A stretch of 64,000 bases of DNA from Candidatus Nanopelagicus hibericus. GTDB lineage: Bacteria > Actinomycetota > Actinomycetes > Nanopelagicales > Nanopelagicaceae. This document shows, in pieces, positions 54,209 through 64,000 of the stretch (position 1 is the stretch's first letter; every line of letters begins with the position of its first letter). A program made the position numbers and the translations under genes. The stretch spans positions 62,001 through 126,000 of the forward strand of contig NZ_CP016771.1 in NCBI RefSeq assembly GCF_002288005.1, read 5' to 3'. Under the pieces are notes generated by a model, which was not told the DNA's origin, did no database searches, and was given only the letters and a program-made list of their open reading frames with translations.

Positions 54209-57200
54209 TTGGCCGCTTCGAAAATTAAATCTCATGCTCCACGTCGTGTTTCATTCGCAAAGATTCGTGAACCACTTGAGGTTCCAAATCTGCTTTCATT
54301 ACAACTAGAAAGCATTGATTGGTTATTAGGAAATGATGCTTGGCGCACTCGCTTGGCGGAGGCTGAAAAATCACATCGCGGTGAGGTACCAAAGCAATCA
54401 GGACTTGAAGAAATTTTTGAAGAGATATCACCAATTGAAGATTTTCAAGGATCAATGTCACTTTCATTCCGTGACCATCGATTTGAGCCACCTAAGTACT
54501 CAATTGCCGAGTGTAAAGAGCGCGATATTACCTACGCAGCTCCACTTTTCTTAACTGCTGAGTTCACCAACAACATCACCGGAGAAATTAAATCCCAAAC
54601 TGTTTTCATGGGTGATTTCCCATTAATGACACCTCGAGGAACCTTCGTAATCAACGGCACAGAGCGAGTTGTGGTTTCACAGATCGTTCGTTCTCCAGGT
54701 GTTTACTTTGAGCGCACAATTGAAAAAACATCTGACAAAGATGTATTCACAACAAAAATTATTCCAAGCCGTGGTGCTTGGCTTGAGTTTGAAGTTGATA
54801 AGAAGGATATGGTCGGTGTTCGTATCGATCGCAAACGTAAGCAATCGGTTACTGTTTTCTTAAAAGCACTTGGTTGGACCAGCGCCCAAATTCTCGAACA
54901 ATTTGGTGAGTTTGAATCAATGAAATTAACTTTAGAAAAAGATAACGTAGAGACTCAAGATGATGCGTTATTAGATATTTATCGCAAACTTCGCCCAGGT
55001 GAGCCACCAACTAAAGAGGCTGCTCAGAATTTAATTGAGAATCTTTATTTCAATCCAAAACGTTATGACTTGGCTAAGGTTGGCCGGTTTAAGATAAATA
55101 AGAAGCTTGGTATGGAATTAGATCTAAGTCGTGGTTTATTAACCATCGAAGATATTGTCGGCACAATTAAATACTTAGTGGCCCTGCATCGTGGCGATGC
55201 ATTGCTGGAGTATGGCAAAGAGGTCCGAGTTGAAACTGATGATATTGACCATTTTGGTAATCGACGTCTGCGCACCGTTGGTGAGTTAATTCAAAACCAG
55301 GTTCGCACCGGACTTTCTCGAATGGAGCGGGTAGTGCGCGAGCGCATGACCACTCAAGATGTAGAGGCAATTACCCCACAAACCTTGATCAATATTCGCC
55401 CCGTGGTTGCATCCATAAAAGAGTTTTTTGGTACATCACAACTTTCACAGTTTATGGATCAAACAAATCCACTTTCAGGTATGACACATAAGCGTCGACT
55501 TTCAGCCCTTGGGCCCGGCGGTCTATCTCGTGAACGTGCAGGCTTTGAGGTTCGAGATGTGCACCCATCCCACTACGGACGTATGTGCCCAATTGAAACA
55601 CCAGAGGGACCAAACATTGGCTTGATTGGATCACTTGCAACATATGCCCGCGTAACGCCATTTGGTTTTATTGAAACTCCTTATCGCAAGGTTGTTGATG
55701 GCAAAGTTTCTGACCGTATTGATTACTTAACTGCTGATGAAGAGGATGAGCACATTATTGCGCAAGCAAATGCGCCACTAACTGAAGATAATCATTTTGC
55801 TGAAGCCAGAGTATTAGTACGTCGTCGTGGTGGTGAGGTTGAAAATATTCAAGCATCCGAGGTTGATTACATGGATGTTTCACCACGTCAGATGGTTTCA
55901 GTTGCAACTGCAATGATTCCATTCTTGGAGCATGATGATGCTAACCGTGCGTTAATGGGCGCAAATATGATGCGTCAAGCAGTACCACTAATCAGAGCTG
56001 AAGCGCCATTAGTTGGAACTGGTATGGAGTTTCGTGCTGCGGTTGATGCTGGTGATGTTTTACTTGCCCGCAAACCAGGTGTAGTCACTGAGGTTAACTC
56101 TGATCAAGTCATTGTTAAAAATGATGATGGTTCAACTGAAACCTATTTTGTTGAGAAGTTTGTTAGATCTAACCAAGGAACTAGCCGAAACCAAAAGGTG
56201 ATTGTCTCCGTGGGAGATAAAATCGAAGTTGGTCAAGTAGTTGCAGATGGCGCTAGTACCGATAAAGGTGAGATGGCGCTAGGTAAAAATCTACTTGTGG
56301 CATTTATGTCCTGGGAAGGTCATAACTATGAGGATGCGATCATTCTTTCACAACGCCTGGTGCAAGATGATGTGCTCACCTCAATTCATATTGAAGAGTA
56401 TGAAGTTGATGCTCGCGATACCAAGTTAGGTGCTGAGGAAATTACTCGTGATATTCCAAATGTTTCGGAAGAGGTATTAGCAGATCTTGATGAGCGCGGA
56501 ATTATTCGAGTTGGCGCAGATGTTGTGCCTGGCGATATTTTGGTAGGAAAAGTAACCCCTAAAGGTGAAACTGAATTAACACCGGAAGAGCGTTTACTTC
56601 GCGCCATCTTTGGTGAAAAAGCCCGTGAAGTTCGCGATACATCTCTTAAGGTGCCCCATGGTGAATCTGGCAAAGTAATTGGTGTAAGTATTCAAGATTC
56701 AGCAGAGGGATTTGAATTAGCAGCTGGTGTTAATCAGGTGGTTCGAGTCTATGTTGCACAAAAACGTAAGATTCAAGATGGTGACAAACTTGCTGGTCGT
56801 CACGGTAACAAGGGTGTTATCTCAAAGATTCTTCCAGTTGAAGATATGCCATTTTTAGAGGATGGAACTCCAGTTGATGTGGTGTTAAATCCACTTGGTG
56901 TGCCAGGACGTATGAATGTTGGTCAGGTATTAGAGACGCATCTTGGATGGGTTGCTAAATCTGGCTGGAAGCTAGAAGGAAATGAGGATTGGCAACAATC
57001 ACTTCGCGAAAATGGTTACGCCGAAGCTCCGGCAAATACCAAGGTGGCAACACCGGTATTTGATGGCACAAAGGAAGAGGAGTTATCTGGACTTTTGGGA
57101 TCAACTCTGCCAAACAAAGATGGCATGCGCTTAATTGGCGCAGACGGTAAAGCGCAATTATTTGATGGCAGAACTGGTGAGCCATATAAGCAGATGATTT

Positions 57201-57661
57201 CAGTTGGATATATGTACATTTTAAAGCTGCACCATTTAGTAGATGACAAGATCCACGCTCGTTCCACCGGTCCTTACTCAATGATTACGCAACAACCGTT
57301 GGGTGGAAAAGCACAGTTTGGTGGACAACGCTTTGGTGAGATGGAGGTCTGGGCACTTGAAGCTTATGGCGCCGCCTACACCTTGCAGGAGTTGTTAACT
57401 ATTAAATCTGATGATGTTCTTGGACGAGTAAAGGTTTATGAAGCAATTGTTAAGGGTGAAAATATTCCAGAGCCAGGAATTCCTGAATCATTTAAGGTTT
57501 TGGTTAAGGAAATGCAATCACTTTGCTTAAATGTTGAAGTACTTTCTTCAGAGGGTGTAGCAATTGAAATGCGCGACACTGATGAAGAGGTATTTAGAAC
57601 CGCTGAAGAATTAGGTATCAACTTATCCCGAGTTGAGCCAAGCTCTGTAGAAGAAGTGTGA
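54209..57661 (+). CDS. rpoB: RNA polymerase beta subunit
   Basis: 1150 aa, normal for actinobacteria. TTG start with GGAGG at 54199-54203, 5 nt upstream. The rifampicin region (residues 408-440) reads [15 protein letters not shown] then [13 protein letters not shown]; the Asp, His and Ser positions tied to resistance are wild type. Later conserved blocks include [15 protein letters not shown], the [11 protein letters not shown] catalytic loop, and the C-terminal [19 protein letters not shown] clamp segment. It forms the active site with RpoC, whose gene follows after 13 nt. Confidence 0.98.
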   Translation: MAASKIKSHAPRRVSFAKIREPLEVPNLLSLQLESIDWLLGNDAWRTRLAEAEKSHRGEVPKQSGLEEIFEEISPIEDFQGSMSLSFRDHRFEPPKYSIAECKERDITYAAPLFLTAEFTNNITGEIKSQTVFMGDFPLMTPRGTFVINGTERVVVSQIVRSPGVYFERTIEKTSDKDVFTTKIIPSRGAWLEFEVDKKDMVGVRIDRKRKQSVTVFLKALGWTSAQILEQFGEFESMKLTLEKDNVETQDDALLDIYRKLRPGEPPTKEAAQNLIENLYFNPKRYDLAKVGRFKINKKLGMELDLSRGLLTIEDIVGTIKYLVALHRGDALLEYGKEVRVETDDIDHFGNRRLRTVGELIQNQVRTGLSRMERVVRERMTTQDVEAITPQTLINIRPVVASIKEFFGTSQLSQFMDQTNPLSGMTHKRRLSALGPGGLSRERAGFEVRDVHPSHYGRMCPIETPEGPNIGLIGSLATYARVTPFGFIETPYRKVVDGKVSDRIDYLTADEEDEHIIAQANAPLTEDNHFAEARVLVRRRGGEVENIQASEVDYMDVSPRQMVSVATAMIPFLEHDDANRALMGANMMRQAVPLIRAEAPLVGTGMEFRAAVDAGDVLLARKPGVVTEVNSDQVIVKNDDGSTETYFVEKFVRSNQGTSRNQKVIVSVGDKIEVGQVVADGASTDKGEMALGKNLLVAFMSWEGHNYEDAIILSQRLVQDDVLTSIHIEEYEVDARDTKLGAEEITRDIPNVSEEVLADLDERGIIRVGADVVPGDILVGKVTPKGETELTPEERLLRAIFGEKAREVRDTSLKVPHGESGKVIGVSIQDSAEGFELAAGVNQVVRVYVAQKRKIQDGDKLAGRHGNKGVISKILPVEDMPFLEDGTPVDVVLNPLGVPGRMNVGQVLETHLGWVAKSGWKLEGNEDWQQSLRENGYAEAPANTKVATPVFDGTKEEELSGLLGSTLPNKDGMRLIGADGKAQLFDGRTGEPYKQMISVGYMYILKLHHLVDDKIHARSTGPYSMITQQPLGGKAQFGGQRFGEMEVWALEAYGAAYTLQELLTIKSDDVLGRVKVYEAIVKGENIPEPGIPESFKVLVKEMQSLCLNVEVLSSEGVAIEMRDTDEEVFRTAEELGINLSRVEPSSVEEV

Positions 57662-57674
57662 GGAGAGGATAACC

Positions 57675-60600
57675 ATGTTAGATGTTAACTTTTTTGATGA
57701 GTTAAGAATTGGTCTTGCCTCAACTGACAATATTCGTGAATGGTCATTTGGTGAGGTTAAAAAGCCAGAGACAATTAATTACCGCACACTGAAGCCTGAA
57801 AAAGACGGATTATTTGATGAAAAGATCTTCGGACCAACTCGTGACTGGGAATGTTATTGCGGTAAGTACAAGCGAGTGCGGTTTAAGGGAATTATCTGCG
57901 AGCGATGCGGCGTTGAGGTAACTCGTGCCAAGGTGCGTCGTGAGCGGATGGGTCATATTGAACTTGCAGCTCCAGTAACCCATATCTGGTACTTCAAGGG
58001 TGTCCCAAGCCGTCTTGGGTATTTATTAGATTTAGCACCAAAGGATTTAGAAAAAGTAATTTACTTTGCCGCTTACATGATCACCGAGGTTGATACTGAG
58101 GCCAGAACTGAAGATATGCCAACTTTAGAAAAGAAGTATGGCGCTGATGTTAAAAAGATTGAGTCTCGTCGTGATCTTGAATTAGATACTCGCACCAAAA
58201 AGATGGAATCTGATTTGTCAGATCTAGAGGATGAGGGCGCTAAAGCAGATGCTCGCCGTAAGGTGCGCGAGGCTGGTGAGCGAGAGTTAAAAACTATTCG
58301 TGATCGCTCTCAAAAAGAGCTAGATCGTTTGGATGCAGTTTGGAATAAGTTTAAGAATCTTAAAGTTCAAGATCTTGAAGGTGATGAATCAATTTATCGT
58401 GAGCTTCGTGATCGTTACGGAATCTACTTCAAAGGATCTATGGGCGCACAAGCTATCCAATCACGGCTTGAAACCTTTGATCTAAAAGCTGAGTTTGATA
58501 AATTAAATGAGTTATCACAAACTGGTAAGGGTCAGAAGAAAACCCGAGCAATTAAGCGATTAAAAGTAGTTAACTCATTCCTTAATACTCGCAACAAACC
58601 AGCATCAATGGTGCTTGATTGTGTGCCAGTTATTCCGCCAGATCTTCGTCCAATGGTTCAGCTAGATGGTGGCCGGTTTGCAACCAGTGATCTAAATGAT
58701 CTTTATCGCCGAGTAATTAACCGTAATAATCGTTTAAAGCGTCTTGCCGATTTAGGTGCACCTGAGATTATTGTTAATAACGAAAAGCGTATGTTGCAAG
58801 AAGCGGTTGACTCATTATTTGATAATGGCCGTCGTGGTCGTCCAGTAACTGGACCTGGAAACCGTCCACTGAAATCACTCTCTGACATGTTAAAGGGAAA
58901 GCAGGGACGTTTCCGTCAAAACCTACTTGGAAAGCGTGTTGATTACTCTGGCCGTTCTGTAATTGTGGTTGGTCCACAACTTAAATTGCATCAGTGTGGT
59001 CTGCCTAAGCAGATGGCACTTGAGTTGTTCAAACCATTTGTAATGAAACGTCTTGTCGATTTAAACCATGCACAAAATATTAAATCTGCTAAACGAATGG
59101 TTGAGCGTGCTCGACCAGTAGTTTGGGATGTGCTTGAGGAAGTAATTGCTGAGCATCCAGTGCTACTAAACCGTGCACCAACCCTGCACCGCCTTGGTAT
59201 TCAAGCATTTGAACCACAACTAGTTGAAGGAAAAGCTATTCAGATTCACCCATTAGTTTGTACTGCATTTAACGCAGACTTTGATGGTGATCAGATGGCG
59301 GTTCACTTGCCACTTTCAGCTGAAGCACAAGCAGAGGCTCGAGTATTAATGCTTTCTAGCAATAATATTTTGTCTCCGGCATCAGGTCGACCAATTACAT
59401 CTCCTACCCAGGATATGGTGCTTGGTCTTTACTTCCTGACCTCACTTCGTGAGAAGCAATTGGGTGAAGGCAGAGCATTCTCATCTATCGCAGAAGCGGT
59501 AATGGCATTTGATCAGGGCAGCCTTTCATTGCAAGCAAAGATTAAGCTGCGTATTGATAAGAGTGGTGTTGCTGAGGTTAAGGAAACCACTTTAGGTCGT
59601 GCTTTATTTAATGAGGTACTACCTGCTGATTTCCCATTTGTTGATTACGATGTAACAAAGAAGCTACTTGGTTTAATTGTTGATAATTTGGCTGAAGGTT
59701 ATGCCAAGGTAACAGTGGCACAAACACTTGATGCCCTTAAATCACTTGGTTTTTACTGGGCAACCAGAGCTGGTGTCACAATCTCAATTAATGATGTGGT
59801 AACACCAGGTCGCAAGCGCGAAATCTTGGAAGGGTATGAAACTAAGGCGGATAAGGTTCAATCACAGTATGAAAAGGGATTGATTACTGATGATGAGCGT
59901 CGCCAAGAGTTAATTGAAATCTGGACACTTGCCACTAATGAGGTTGCTAAGGAGATGGAAGATAACTTCCCTCGCACCAACCCAGTTTGGATGATGGTTT
60001 ATTCAGGTGCTCGTGGAAATATGATGCAGATCCGCCAAATTGCTGGAATGCGCGGACTTGTAGCTAACCCAAAGGGTGAAATTATTCCTCGTCCGATTAA
60101 ATCAAACTTCCGTGAAGGACTTTCAGTTCTGGAGTACTTCATTTCAACTCACGGTGCTCGTAAAGGTTTGGCAGATACCGCACTTCGTACCGCAGACTCA
60201 GGTTATTTAACCCGTCGTCTTTGCGATGTTGCGCAAGATGTAATTATTCGCGAGGAAGATTGCGGAACTGATCGTGGTCTAACGCTAAAGATTGCGGCAA
60301 AAGATGCAACCGGCACATTACTTCGTGATGACCATGTCGAAACATCACTCTTTGGCCGTAACTTAGCTGAGGATGTAACTGCATCAGGCAAAGTAATTTT
60401 GGCAGCAGGTACTGATCTTGGTGATCGCAATATCGACACCTTGGTTGCAGCAGGAGTTGAAGAGGTTAAGGTTCGCTCAGTTCTAACCTGCGATAGCAAG
60501 GTTGGCCAATGTGCAATGTGTTACGGCCGATCAATGGCGGCTGGCAAGATAGTTGATGTCGGTGAAGCTGTTGGAATTATTGCTGCGCAATCAATTGGTG

Positions 60601-61499
60601 AGCCAGGAACCCAGTTAACAATGCGTACCTTCCATACTGGTGGAGCGCAATTACTTGGTGAAACTCAAATTACTCATGGTCTACCTCGTGTTCAAGAGTT
60701 GTTTGAGGCCAGAACACCAAAGGGTGTGGCACCAATTGCCGAGGCTGCTGGCACGGTTTCATTCTTAGAGGATGCAAAGGGTAAGAAGATTGTGGTCACC
60801 CCAGAAGATGGTGGTGAAGCGGTTGCTTATCCAATTACTCGTCGTCAAAAACTTCTAGTTGAAGAGGGTGTTCGAGTTACTGTGGGTCAACAATTAGTTG
60901 TTGGCGCAATTGATCCAAAGCAGGTACTTCGAATTCTGGGACCTCGTCAAACACAGATCCACTTGGTAAGTGAAATTCAAGAGGTTTATCGTATGCAAGG
61001 TGTATCAATTCACGATAAGCACATTGAAATTATTGTTCGCCAAATGTTAAAGCGCATCACTGTGCTAGAGCCAGGAGATGCTGATCTACTTCCAGGTGAG
61101 TTAGTTGAGCGTGGTCGCTTTGAAGAAGAGAATCGTCGCGTAGTTTCAACTGGTGGCAAAGCAGCTTCAGGACGTCCTGAGTTAATGGGAATTACTAAGG
61201 CCTCACTTGCAACTGAGTCATGGCTATCAGCCGCCTCATTCCAAGAGACAACTCGTGTTCTAACGGACGCTGCTTTATCTGAGAAGAGTGATCCACTACT
61301 TGGTCTGAAGGAAAACGTAATTATCGGTAAGTTGATTCCAGCTGGAACTGGACTTGCTCGTTATCGCAATGTTCGAGTTGAGCCAACCGAGGAAGCAAAA
61401 GCAGCAGTTTATGCAGCTTATGACCAGTACGAGTTCACACCATTTGAATCACAAGGTTCAGGTGAAGCGGTTCGTTTGGATGATCTAGAGGTTCGTTAA
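57675..61499 (+). CDS. rpoC: RNA polymerase beta' subunit
   Basis: 1274 aa. The N-terminal zinc finger [13 protein letters not shown] ... CERCG is near 59-82. The catalytic Mg motif NADFDGDQM is at 533-541. The bridge helix and trigger-loop regions follow ([22 protein letters not shown]), and a second zinc site ends with [16 protein letters not shown] with GAGGAGAGG upstream. A long stem-loop follows the stop. Confidence 0.98.
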   Translation: MLDVNFFDELRIGLASTDNIREWSFGEVKKPETINYRTLKPEKDGLFDEKIFGPTRDWECYCGKYKRVRFKGIICERCGVEVTRAKVRRERMGHIELAAPVTHIWYFKGVPSRLGYLLDLAPKDLEKVIYFAAYMITEVDTEARTEDMPTLEKKYGADVKKIESRRDLELDTRTKKMESDLSDLEDEGAKADARRKVREAGERELKTIRDRSQKELDRLDAVWNKFKNLKVQDLEGDESIYRELRDRYGIYFKGSMGAQAIQSRLETFDLKAEFDKLNELSQTGKGQKKTRAIKRLKVVNSFLNTRNKPASMVLDCVPVIPPDLRPMVQLDGGRFATSDLNDLYRRVINRNNRLKRLADLGAPEIIVNNEKRMLQEAVDSLFDNGRRGRPVTGPGNRPLKSLSDMLKGKQGRFRQNLLGKRVDYSGRSVIVVGPQLKLHQCGLPKQMALELFKPFVMKRLVDLNHAQNIKSAKRMVERARPVVWDVLEEVIAEHPVLLNRAPTLHRLGIQAFEPQLVEGKAIQIHPLVCTAFNADFDGDQMAVHLPLSAEAQAEARVLMLSSNNILSPASGRPITSPTQDMVLGLYFLTSLREKQLGEGRAFSSIAEAVMAFDQGSLSLQAKIKLRIDKSGVAEVKETTLGRALFNEVLPADFPFVDYDVTKKLLGLIVDNLAEGYAKVTVAQTLDALKSLGFYWATRAGVTISINDVVTPGRKREILEGYETKADKVQSQYEKGLITDDERRQELIEIWTLATNEVAKEMEDNFPRTNPVWMMVYSGARGNMMQIRQIAGMRGLVANPKGEIIPRPIKSNFREGLSVLEYFISTHGARKGLADTALRTADSGYLTRRLCDVAQDVIIREEDCGTDRGLTLKIAAKDATGTLLRDDHVETSLFGRNLAEDVTASGKVILAAGTDLGDRNIDTLVAAGVEEVKVRSVLTCDSKVGQCAMCYGRSMAAGKIVDVGEAVGIIAAQSIGEPGTQLTMRTFHTGGAQLLGETQITHGLPRVQELFEARTPKGVAPIAEAAGTVSFLEDAKGKKIVVTPEDGGEAVAYPITRRQKLLVEEGVRVTVGQQLVVGAIDPKQVLRILGPRQTQIHLVSEIQEVYRMQGVSIHDKHIEIIVRQMLKRITVLEPGDADLLPGELVERGRFEEENRRVVSTGGKAASGRPELMGITKASLATESWLSAASFQETTRVLTDAALSEKSDPLLGLKENVIIGKLIPAGTGLARYRNVRVEPTEEAKAAVYAAYDQYEFTPFESQGSGEAVRLDDLEVR

Positions 61500-61515
61500 A
61501 AAATAAGTAATTCAA

Positions 61516-61550
61516 AAGTGGCCGGCGCTAAATAATTGCGTCGGCCACTT
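61516..61550. terminator. Bidirectional terminator between rpoC and the exported protein gene
   Basis: A 13-bp stem (61516-61528 with 61538-61550) with one G-T wobble and a 9-nt loop. The left arm includes AAGTGGCCG and the right arm CGGCCACTT. On the minus strand it is followed by TTTTGAATT, a better T tail than on the plus strand. It overlaps the last codons of the minus-strand gene. Confidence 0.72.
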
Positions 61551-62610
61551 CGCATTTAACGCTACTGCTACCAACAGTTGGTACTTGATCAGGAGTGATA
61601 TTTGTTTGACCAGAGTAAATAGTTGAAGGCCTTGGTGAAAAACTTAAACCTTCAGTTTTCCAAGTGATAATTTCTTTACCTGCTTTATCAAAGGCGATCA
61701 GATCACAGCGATAACTTTGATTAGCTTTGATTCCTAAAATGTTAAATTGTGAGAGAACGTAGTAACCAGTCTCTGGATCATGAAAGGTATTGGTCTTTAC
61801 AACTTTAACTTGTGCTGGCGCGTACTTTGGCACCTTATTAACATAAGAGCTTTTCTCATAGATATATGTGTAGATCTCACTAATGTTTCCGCAGTCTGGT
61901 TCATTAGGATAAACACAATCTTGTACACCATTTACGCTAAAGACATTTGCCTGATCACTCCATTGCATAACACCCCAATCTGGTGCTTCATTTGGATTGG
62001 CAATTACATCCCAAACACTTTTTTGCCAGAGATAAAAGACAACTGCATCAACTGGCTCACCCTTAGTTGGGGTGTAAACAATCTTTGCCGATTGGATTGG
62101 TTTAAAGCCACCGGGTCCAAAGGTCCAGCCAACTTGTTCCTCACTCATTTGCTGCAATTTCATTTGTGGGAATAGATAAAGTGGAAGCTTCATATCAAAT
62201 GGAATAAGCCCTAAACCTTGGCTATAAACCACTTTTTTACAATCATCCACCGGTTTATATAAATATCCCTCACCAGATAATTCATCTCCTGATTTAGTTA
62301 AGGTGATTTGCCGCTTTGACTCAACCCCTTCAGATTGGAAGGTGAAATCTAGGGTTAATTGATCTGCAGCCAACTTTCCGGTAAAAACACCGTAGGAGCT
62401 ATCTTTTTGATAGTTATAAAAAATTAGTTCACCAGTTAACTGATCAGCCCTTGGATCTTTTATTTGCAATAAAGAGCTTGAGTCACCAATAGTTGCGTGG
62501 TAGCAGCTTTGTAATGTGGAAGTGCTTGGGAAAAATTGAGGTTGAAACAAACCAAATAAAAATGCAATAATCAAAATTGCAATTGGTATAAAAATATTTC
62601 TACGAGCCAA
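61528..62610 (-). CDS. Exported or membrane-anchored protein of unknown function
   Basis: A 360 aa protein I do not recognise. Residues 7-23 form an uncleaved anchor or signal peptide (IFIPIAILIIAFLFGLF). The outside part is rich in beta-strand-like segments: TGELIFYNYQKDSSYGVFTGKL near 60-80 resembles a lipocalin-like sheet, and four or five cysteines (SCYHATIG, DDCKKVV, DCVYPNEPDCG, VKCEVADAII) may form disulfides. TTG start with AAAGG upstream, 3 nt after the stop of the hemolysin III gene, so it is second in a two-gene operon. Confidence 0.72.
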   Translation of the reverse strand: MARRNIFIPIAILIIAFLFGLFQPQFFPSTSTLQSCYHATIGDSSSLLQIKDPRADQLTGELIFYNYQKDSSYGVFTGKLAADQLTLDFTFQSEGVESKRQITLTKSGDELSGEGYLYKPVDDCKKVVYSQGLGLIPFDMKLPLYLFPQMKLQQMSEEQVGWTFGPGGFKPIQSAKIVYTPTKGEPVDAVVFYLWQKSVWDVIANPNEAPDWGVMQWSDQANVFSVNGVQDCVYPNEPDCGNISEIYTYIYEKSSYVNKVPKYAPAQVKVVKTNTFHDPETGYYVLSQFNILGIKANQSYRCDLIAFDKAGKEIITWKTEGLSFSPRPSTIYSGQTNITPDQVPTVGSSSVKCEVADAII

Positions 62611-62613
62611 CTT

Positions 62614-63249
62614 TTAACCTTTCAAAAATACCGTCAATACCGCAGCAACAAAGTGGCAGATAAAAGCGGCTGCAGTCATTGCGTGAAATAACTCATGAAA
62701 GCCAAACCAGTTTATGGAAAAATTTGGTTTTTTAAGCGCGTAAATCACTCCGCCTGCGGAGTATAAAACTCCACCAACTAGAATTAAAACAAAGATTACA
62801 ACTCCACCAGATTTTAGAAACTCTGGCATATAAATAACCGCCGCCCATCCAAGTGCAATATATCCAGAGACATATAACCAACGGGGTGCAGATAGCCAAA
62901 ATATTCGAAGAAGTGAGCTAAGCAGAGCGCCACCCCAAGCTAGGATTAACAAAATTCTTGCTTGATCAGCCTCTAATAGGTAAATCGCAAATGGTGTGTA
63001 GGTACCGGCAATTAGAATTGAAATATTTGAATGATCAATTCTGCGCCAGATCGCTCGGTTTTTATCACTCCAACCAACCCGGTGATATAAGGCGCTGCAG
63101 GTAAATAAAGTAACTGCGGTTAGAGTGAATATCCCTAAGGTAATTCGCCCACGAAGTTCATCAGCCAAAGTAATAAGGATTAACCCTGCCACCAGGCTGA
63201 TTGGCGACATCACTAAATGGACCACACCTCGCAATTTTGGCTTTCTCAC
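62614..63249 (-). CDS. Hemolysin III family (PAQR-like) membrane protein
   Basis: A 211 aa protein with seven transmembrane helices. Family metal-binding residues are visible: SALYHRVGW near 52-60, RRIDHSNISILIAGTYTPF near 70-88, and the C-terminal FHELFHAMTAAAFICHF near 183-199 with paired His. Bacterial members are often called hemolysin III or YqfA; the natural function is not known and haemolysis should not be assumed. GTG start without a ribosome binding site. Confidence 0.92.
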   Translation of the reverse strand: MRKPKLRGVVHLVMSPISLVAGLILITLADELRGRITLGIFTLTAVTLFTCSALYHRVGWSDKNRAIWRRIDHSNISILIAGTYTPFAIYLLEADQARILLILAWGGALLSSLLRIFWLSAPRWLYVSGYIALGWAAVIYMPEFLKSGGVVIFVLILVGGVLYSAGGVIYALKKPNFSINWFGFHELFHAMTAAAFICHFVAAVLTVFLKG

Positions 63250-63255
63250 CTATTA

Positions 63256-63261
63256 ACCATA
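63256..63261 (-). promoter_or_regulatory. -10 box of a predicted leaderless hemolysin III family mRNA
   Basis: TATGGT, 6 nt (TAATAG), then the GTG on the minus strand. No ribosome binding site. It is the GTG example with the same gap as the ATG cases. Confidence 0.48.
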
Positions 63262-63310
63262 GGCGTGGATTGTGCGACCACTTCGGCGTGTCGTAACCAT
63301 AAGATTTATG

Positions 63311-63522
63311 GGGTAGGAGTAGAACCACCGTTTTGACCGAGGCGGTGGCACTGGGCTACCCTTCCCGTCCTGCTCTTTTCAACTTAGGAGCTGCACTAAA
63401 ACATGCAATTTCGATTGCATCTTATCTGCAAGGAATGGGCAACACGCCCGACCTCGTGGGTCGGGAAAGTGTGGTGATTTGTAAGAAAAAAGTTTGGATA
63501 AATAATTTTAAAAGTTATTTAT
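63311..63522 (+). promoter_or_regulatory. Structured leader upstream of rpsL
   Basis: No gene is seen in this stretch, but several perfect stems are: GGGTAG/CTACCC (63311-63316 with 63356-63361) enclosing CCACCG/CGGTGG (63325-63330 with 63343-63348); ATGCAAT/ATTGCAT with a TTCG tetraloop (63403-63420); CCCGACC/GGTCGGG (63447-63465), which competes with GGGC/GCCC (63437-63440 with 63446-63449); and ATAAATAA/TTATTTAT (63498-63522). TAAGAT at 63300-63305 could be the -10 box. The rpsL ribosome binding site TAGGAG follows at about 63536. Confidence 0.5.
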
Positions 63523-63546
63523 AACTTCAAGTAACTAGGAGATGTA

Positions 63547-63921
63547 GTGCCAACTATTCAGCAGCTGGTCCGTAAGGGCCGCGCCGAGAAGACAGATAAG
63601 ACGAGCACGCCTGCATTAAAAGGTAGCCCGCAACGTCGTGGCGTTTGCACACGTGTTTACACAACTACACCGAAGAAGCCAAACTCTGCGCTTCGTAAAG
63701 TTGCACGTGTACGTCTAACAAGTGGCATGGAAGTAACTGCATACATTCCTGGTGAAGGTCATAACTTGCAAGAGCATTCAATTGTTTTAGTTCGTGGTGG
63801 ACGTGTTAAAGATCTACCTGGAGTTCGTTACAAAATTGTTCGTGGTTCCCTTGATACCCAAGGTGTTAAAGATCGTAAGCAATCACGCTCTCGTTATGGT
63901 GCAAAGAAGGAGAAGAAGTAA
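63547..63921 (+). CDS. rpsL: 30S ribosomal protein S12 (uS12)
   Basis: 124 aa, GTG start with TAGGAG upstream. It lies at the decoding site. [21 protein letters not shown] has the wild-type Lys (K43) and [15 protein letters not shown] the wild-type second Lys, so no streptomycin-resistance change is seen. The stop TAA shares its last base with the rpsG ATG. Confidence 0.97.
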   Translation: MPTIQQLVRKGRAEKTDKTSTPALKGSPQRRGVCTRVYTTTPKKPNSALRKVARVRLTSGMEVTAYIPGEGHNLQEHSIVLVRGGRVKDLPGVRYKIVRGSLDTQGVKDRKQSRSRYGAKKEKK

Positions 63922-64000
63922 TGCCACGTAAAGGCCCGGTCGCAAAAGATCCAGTTGTTGCAGATCCTGTATACAGCTCACCTGTGGTTACATCTTTAAT
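63921..64000 (+). CDS. rpsG: 30S ribosomal protein S7 (uS7), 5' end only
   Basis: The ATG at 63921 overlaps the rpsL stop and gives [20 protein letters not shown] before the window ends, matching the start of actinobacterial S7. The AAGGAGAAGAAG within the end of rpsL provides the ribosome binding site. The 3' part lies beyond the window. Confidence 0.93.
   Translation, partial: MPRKGPVAKDPVVADPVYSSPVVTSL

Noticed and set aside
55425-55530. Possible rifampicin-resistance change in rpoB (Thr in FMDQTNPL where E. coli has Asn)
   Set aside because: The main resistance positions (Asp, His, Ser) are wild type, and variation at this position is probably natural in the lineage.
63333-63524. Open frame of 63 codons upstream of rpsL on the plus strand
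   Set aside because: It runs through the stems of the rpsL leader, has no ribosome binding site, its translation is unlike any protein I know, and the region is better explained as structured RNA.
1-64000. CRISPR arrays, insertion sequences, prophage or toxin-antitoxin genes
   Set aside because: No regularly spaced repeats, transposase motifs, phage structural genes or paired small toxin-antitoxin frames were found while reading the window.

Overview
The window is a dense, A+T-rich stretch of core chromosome from an actinobacterium. The evidence for Actinobacteria is gene order and gene content. proC lies next to a 32-residue bS22-type ribosomal protein. An XPB-type helicase is linked to a helicase-associated protein. 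A HAD / histidine-phosphatase / ResA-CcdA-ResB-CcsB cytochrome c maturation run is followed by scattered men genes. A 14-gene nuo operon ends in a polyprenyl diphosphate synthase. The order tRNA-Thr, tRNA-Met, rpmG, murB, aminotransferase, tRNA-Trp, secE, nusG, rplK, rplA, rplJ, rplL, rpoB, rpoC, rpsL matches the order known in Streptomyces and Mycobacterium. The A+T-rich sequence, the frequent 1-8 nt gene overlaps and the lack of mobile elements suggest a streamlined lineage such as freshwater acI (Nanopelagicales). That placement is an inference and not proven here.

Layout. 1-940: 3' end of clpC. 933-3190 (minus): radA and a cysteine-rich conserved protein. 3247-5416: proC, a secreted protein and the bS22-type peptide. 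5424-7778 (minus): secreted zinc-metalloprotease-like protein with an FN3 domain. 7903-13845: a glutaredoxin-like gene, then xpb, an M20 peptidase and a helicase-associated gene overlapping one another on the minus strand, then a HAD phosphatase. 13896-18116: histidine phosphatase and System II cytochrome c maturation genes. 18111-25690: a small membrane protein and the menaquinone genes menA, menE, menB, menC, menD, menF, menG. 25732-40707: nuoA-N, then a polyprenyl diphosphate synthase. 41662-44365: rarD-like transporter, yajQ family gene, lldD-like oxidase. 44425-48063: three tRNAs, rpmG and three unfamiliar glycosyltransferase-like genes. 48073-50327: murB and an aminotransferase. 50446-61499: tRNA-Trp, secE-nusG, L11-L1, L10-L7/L12 and rpoBC. 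61528-63249 (minus): an exported protein and a hemolysin III family protein. 63547-64000: rpsL and the start of rpsG.

Function. Much of the middle builds one respiratory chain: menA-G make menaquinone, the polyprenyl synthase probably supplies its side chain, NuoA-N is the NADH:quinone dehydrogenase, LldD-like may feed electrons from a hydroxy acid, and ResA/CcdA/ResB/CcsB mature c-type cytochromes. The right third is transcription and translation machinery.

I found no clearly new defence, mobile or biosynthetic system. The most informative unexplained signals are regulatory. Many transcription-unit start codons are preceded at almost fixed distance by a TANNNT box and have no ribosome binding site, which is a leaderless-mRNA signature. 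Several ribosomal and polymerase leaders contain perfect hairpins, including crossing stems upstream of rpoB and a multi-helix leader upstream of rpsL. The glycosyltransferase-like genes among the tRNAs are the best candidates for lineage-specific biology. There is no gene-free stretch longer than 300 bases; the longest, 63250-63546, is the rpsL leader.
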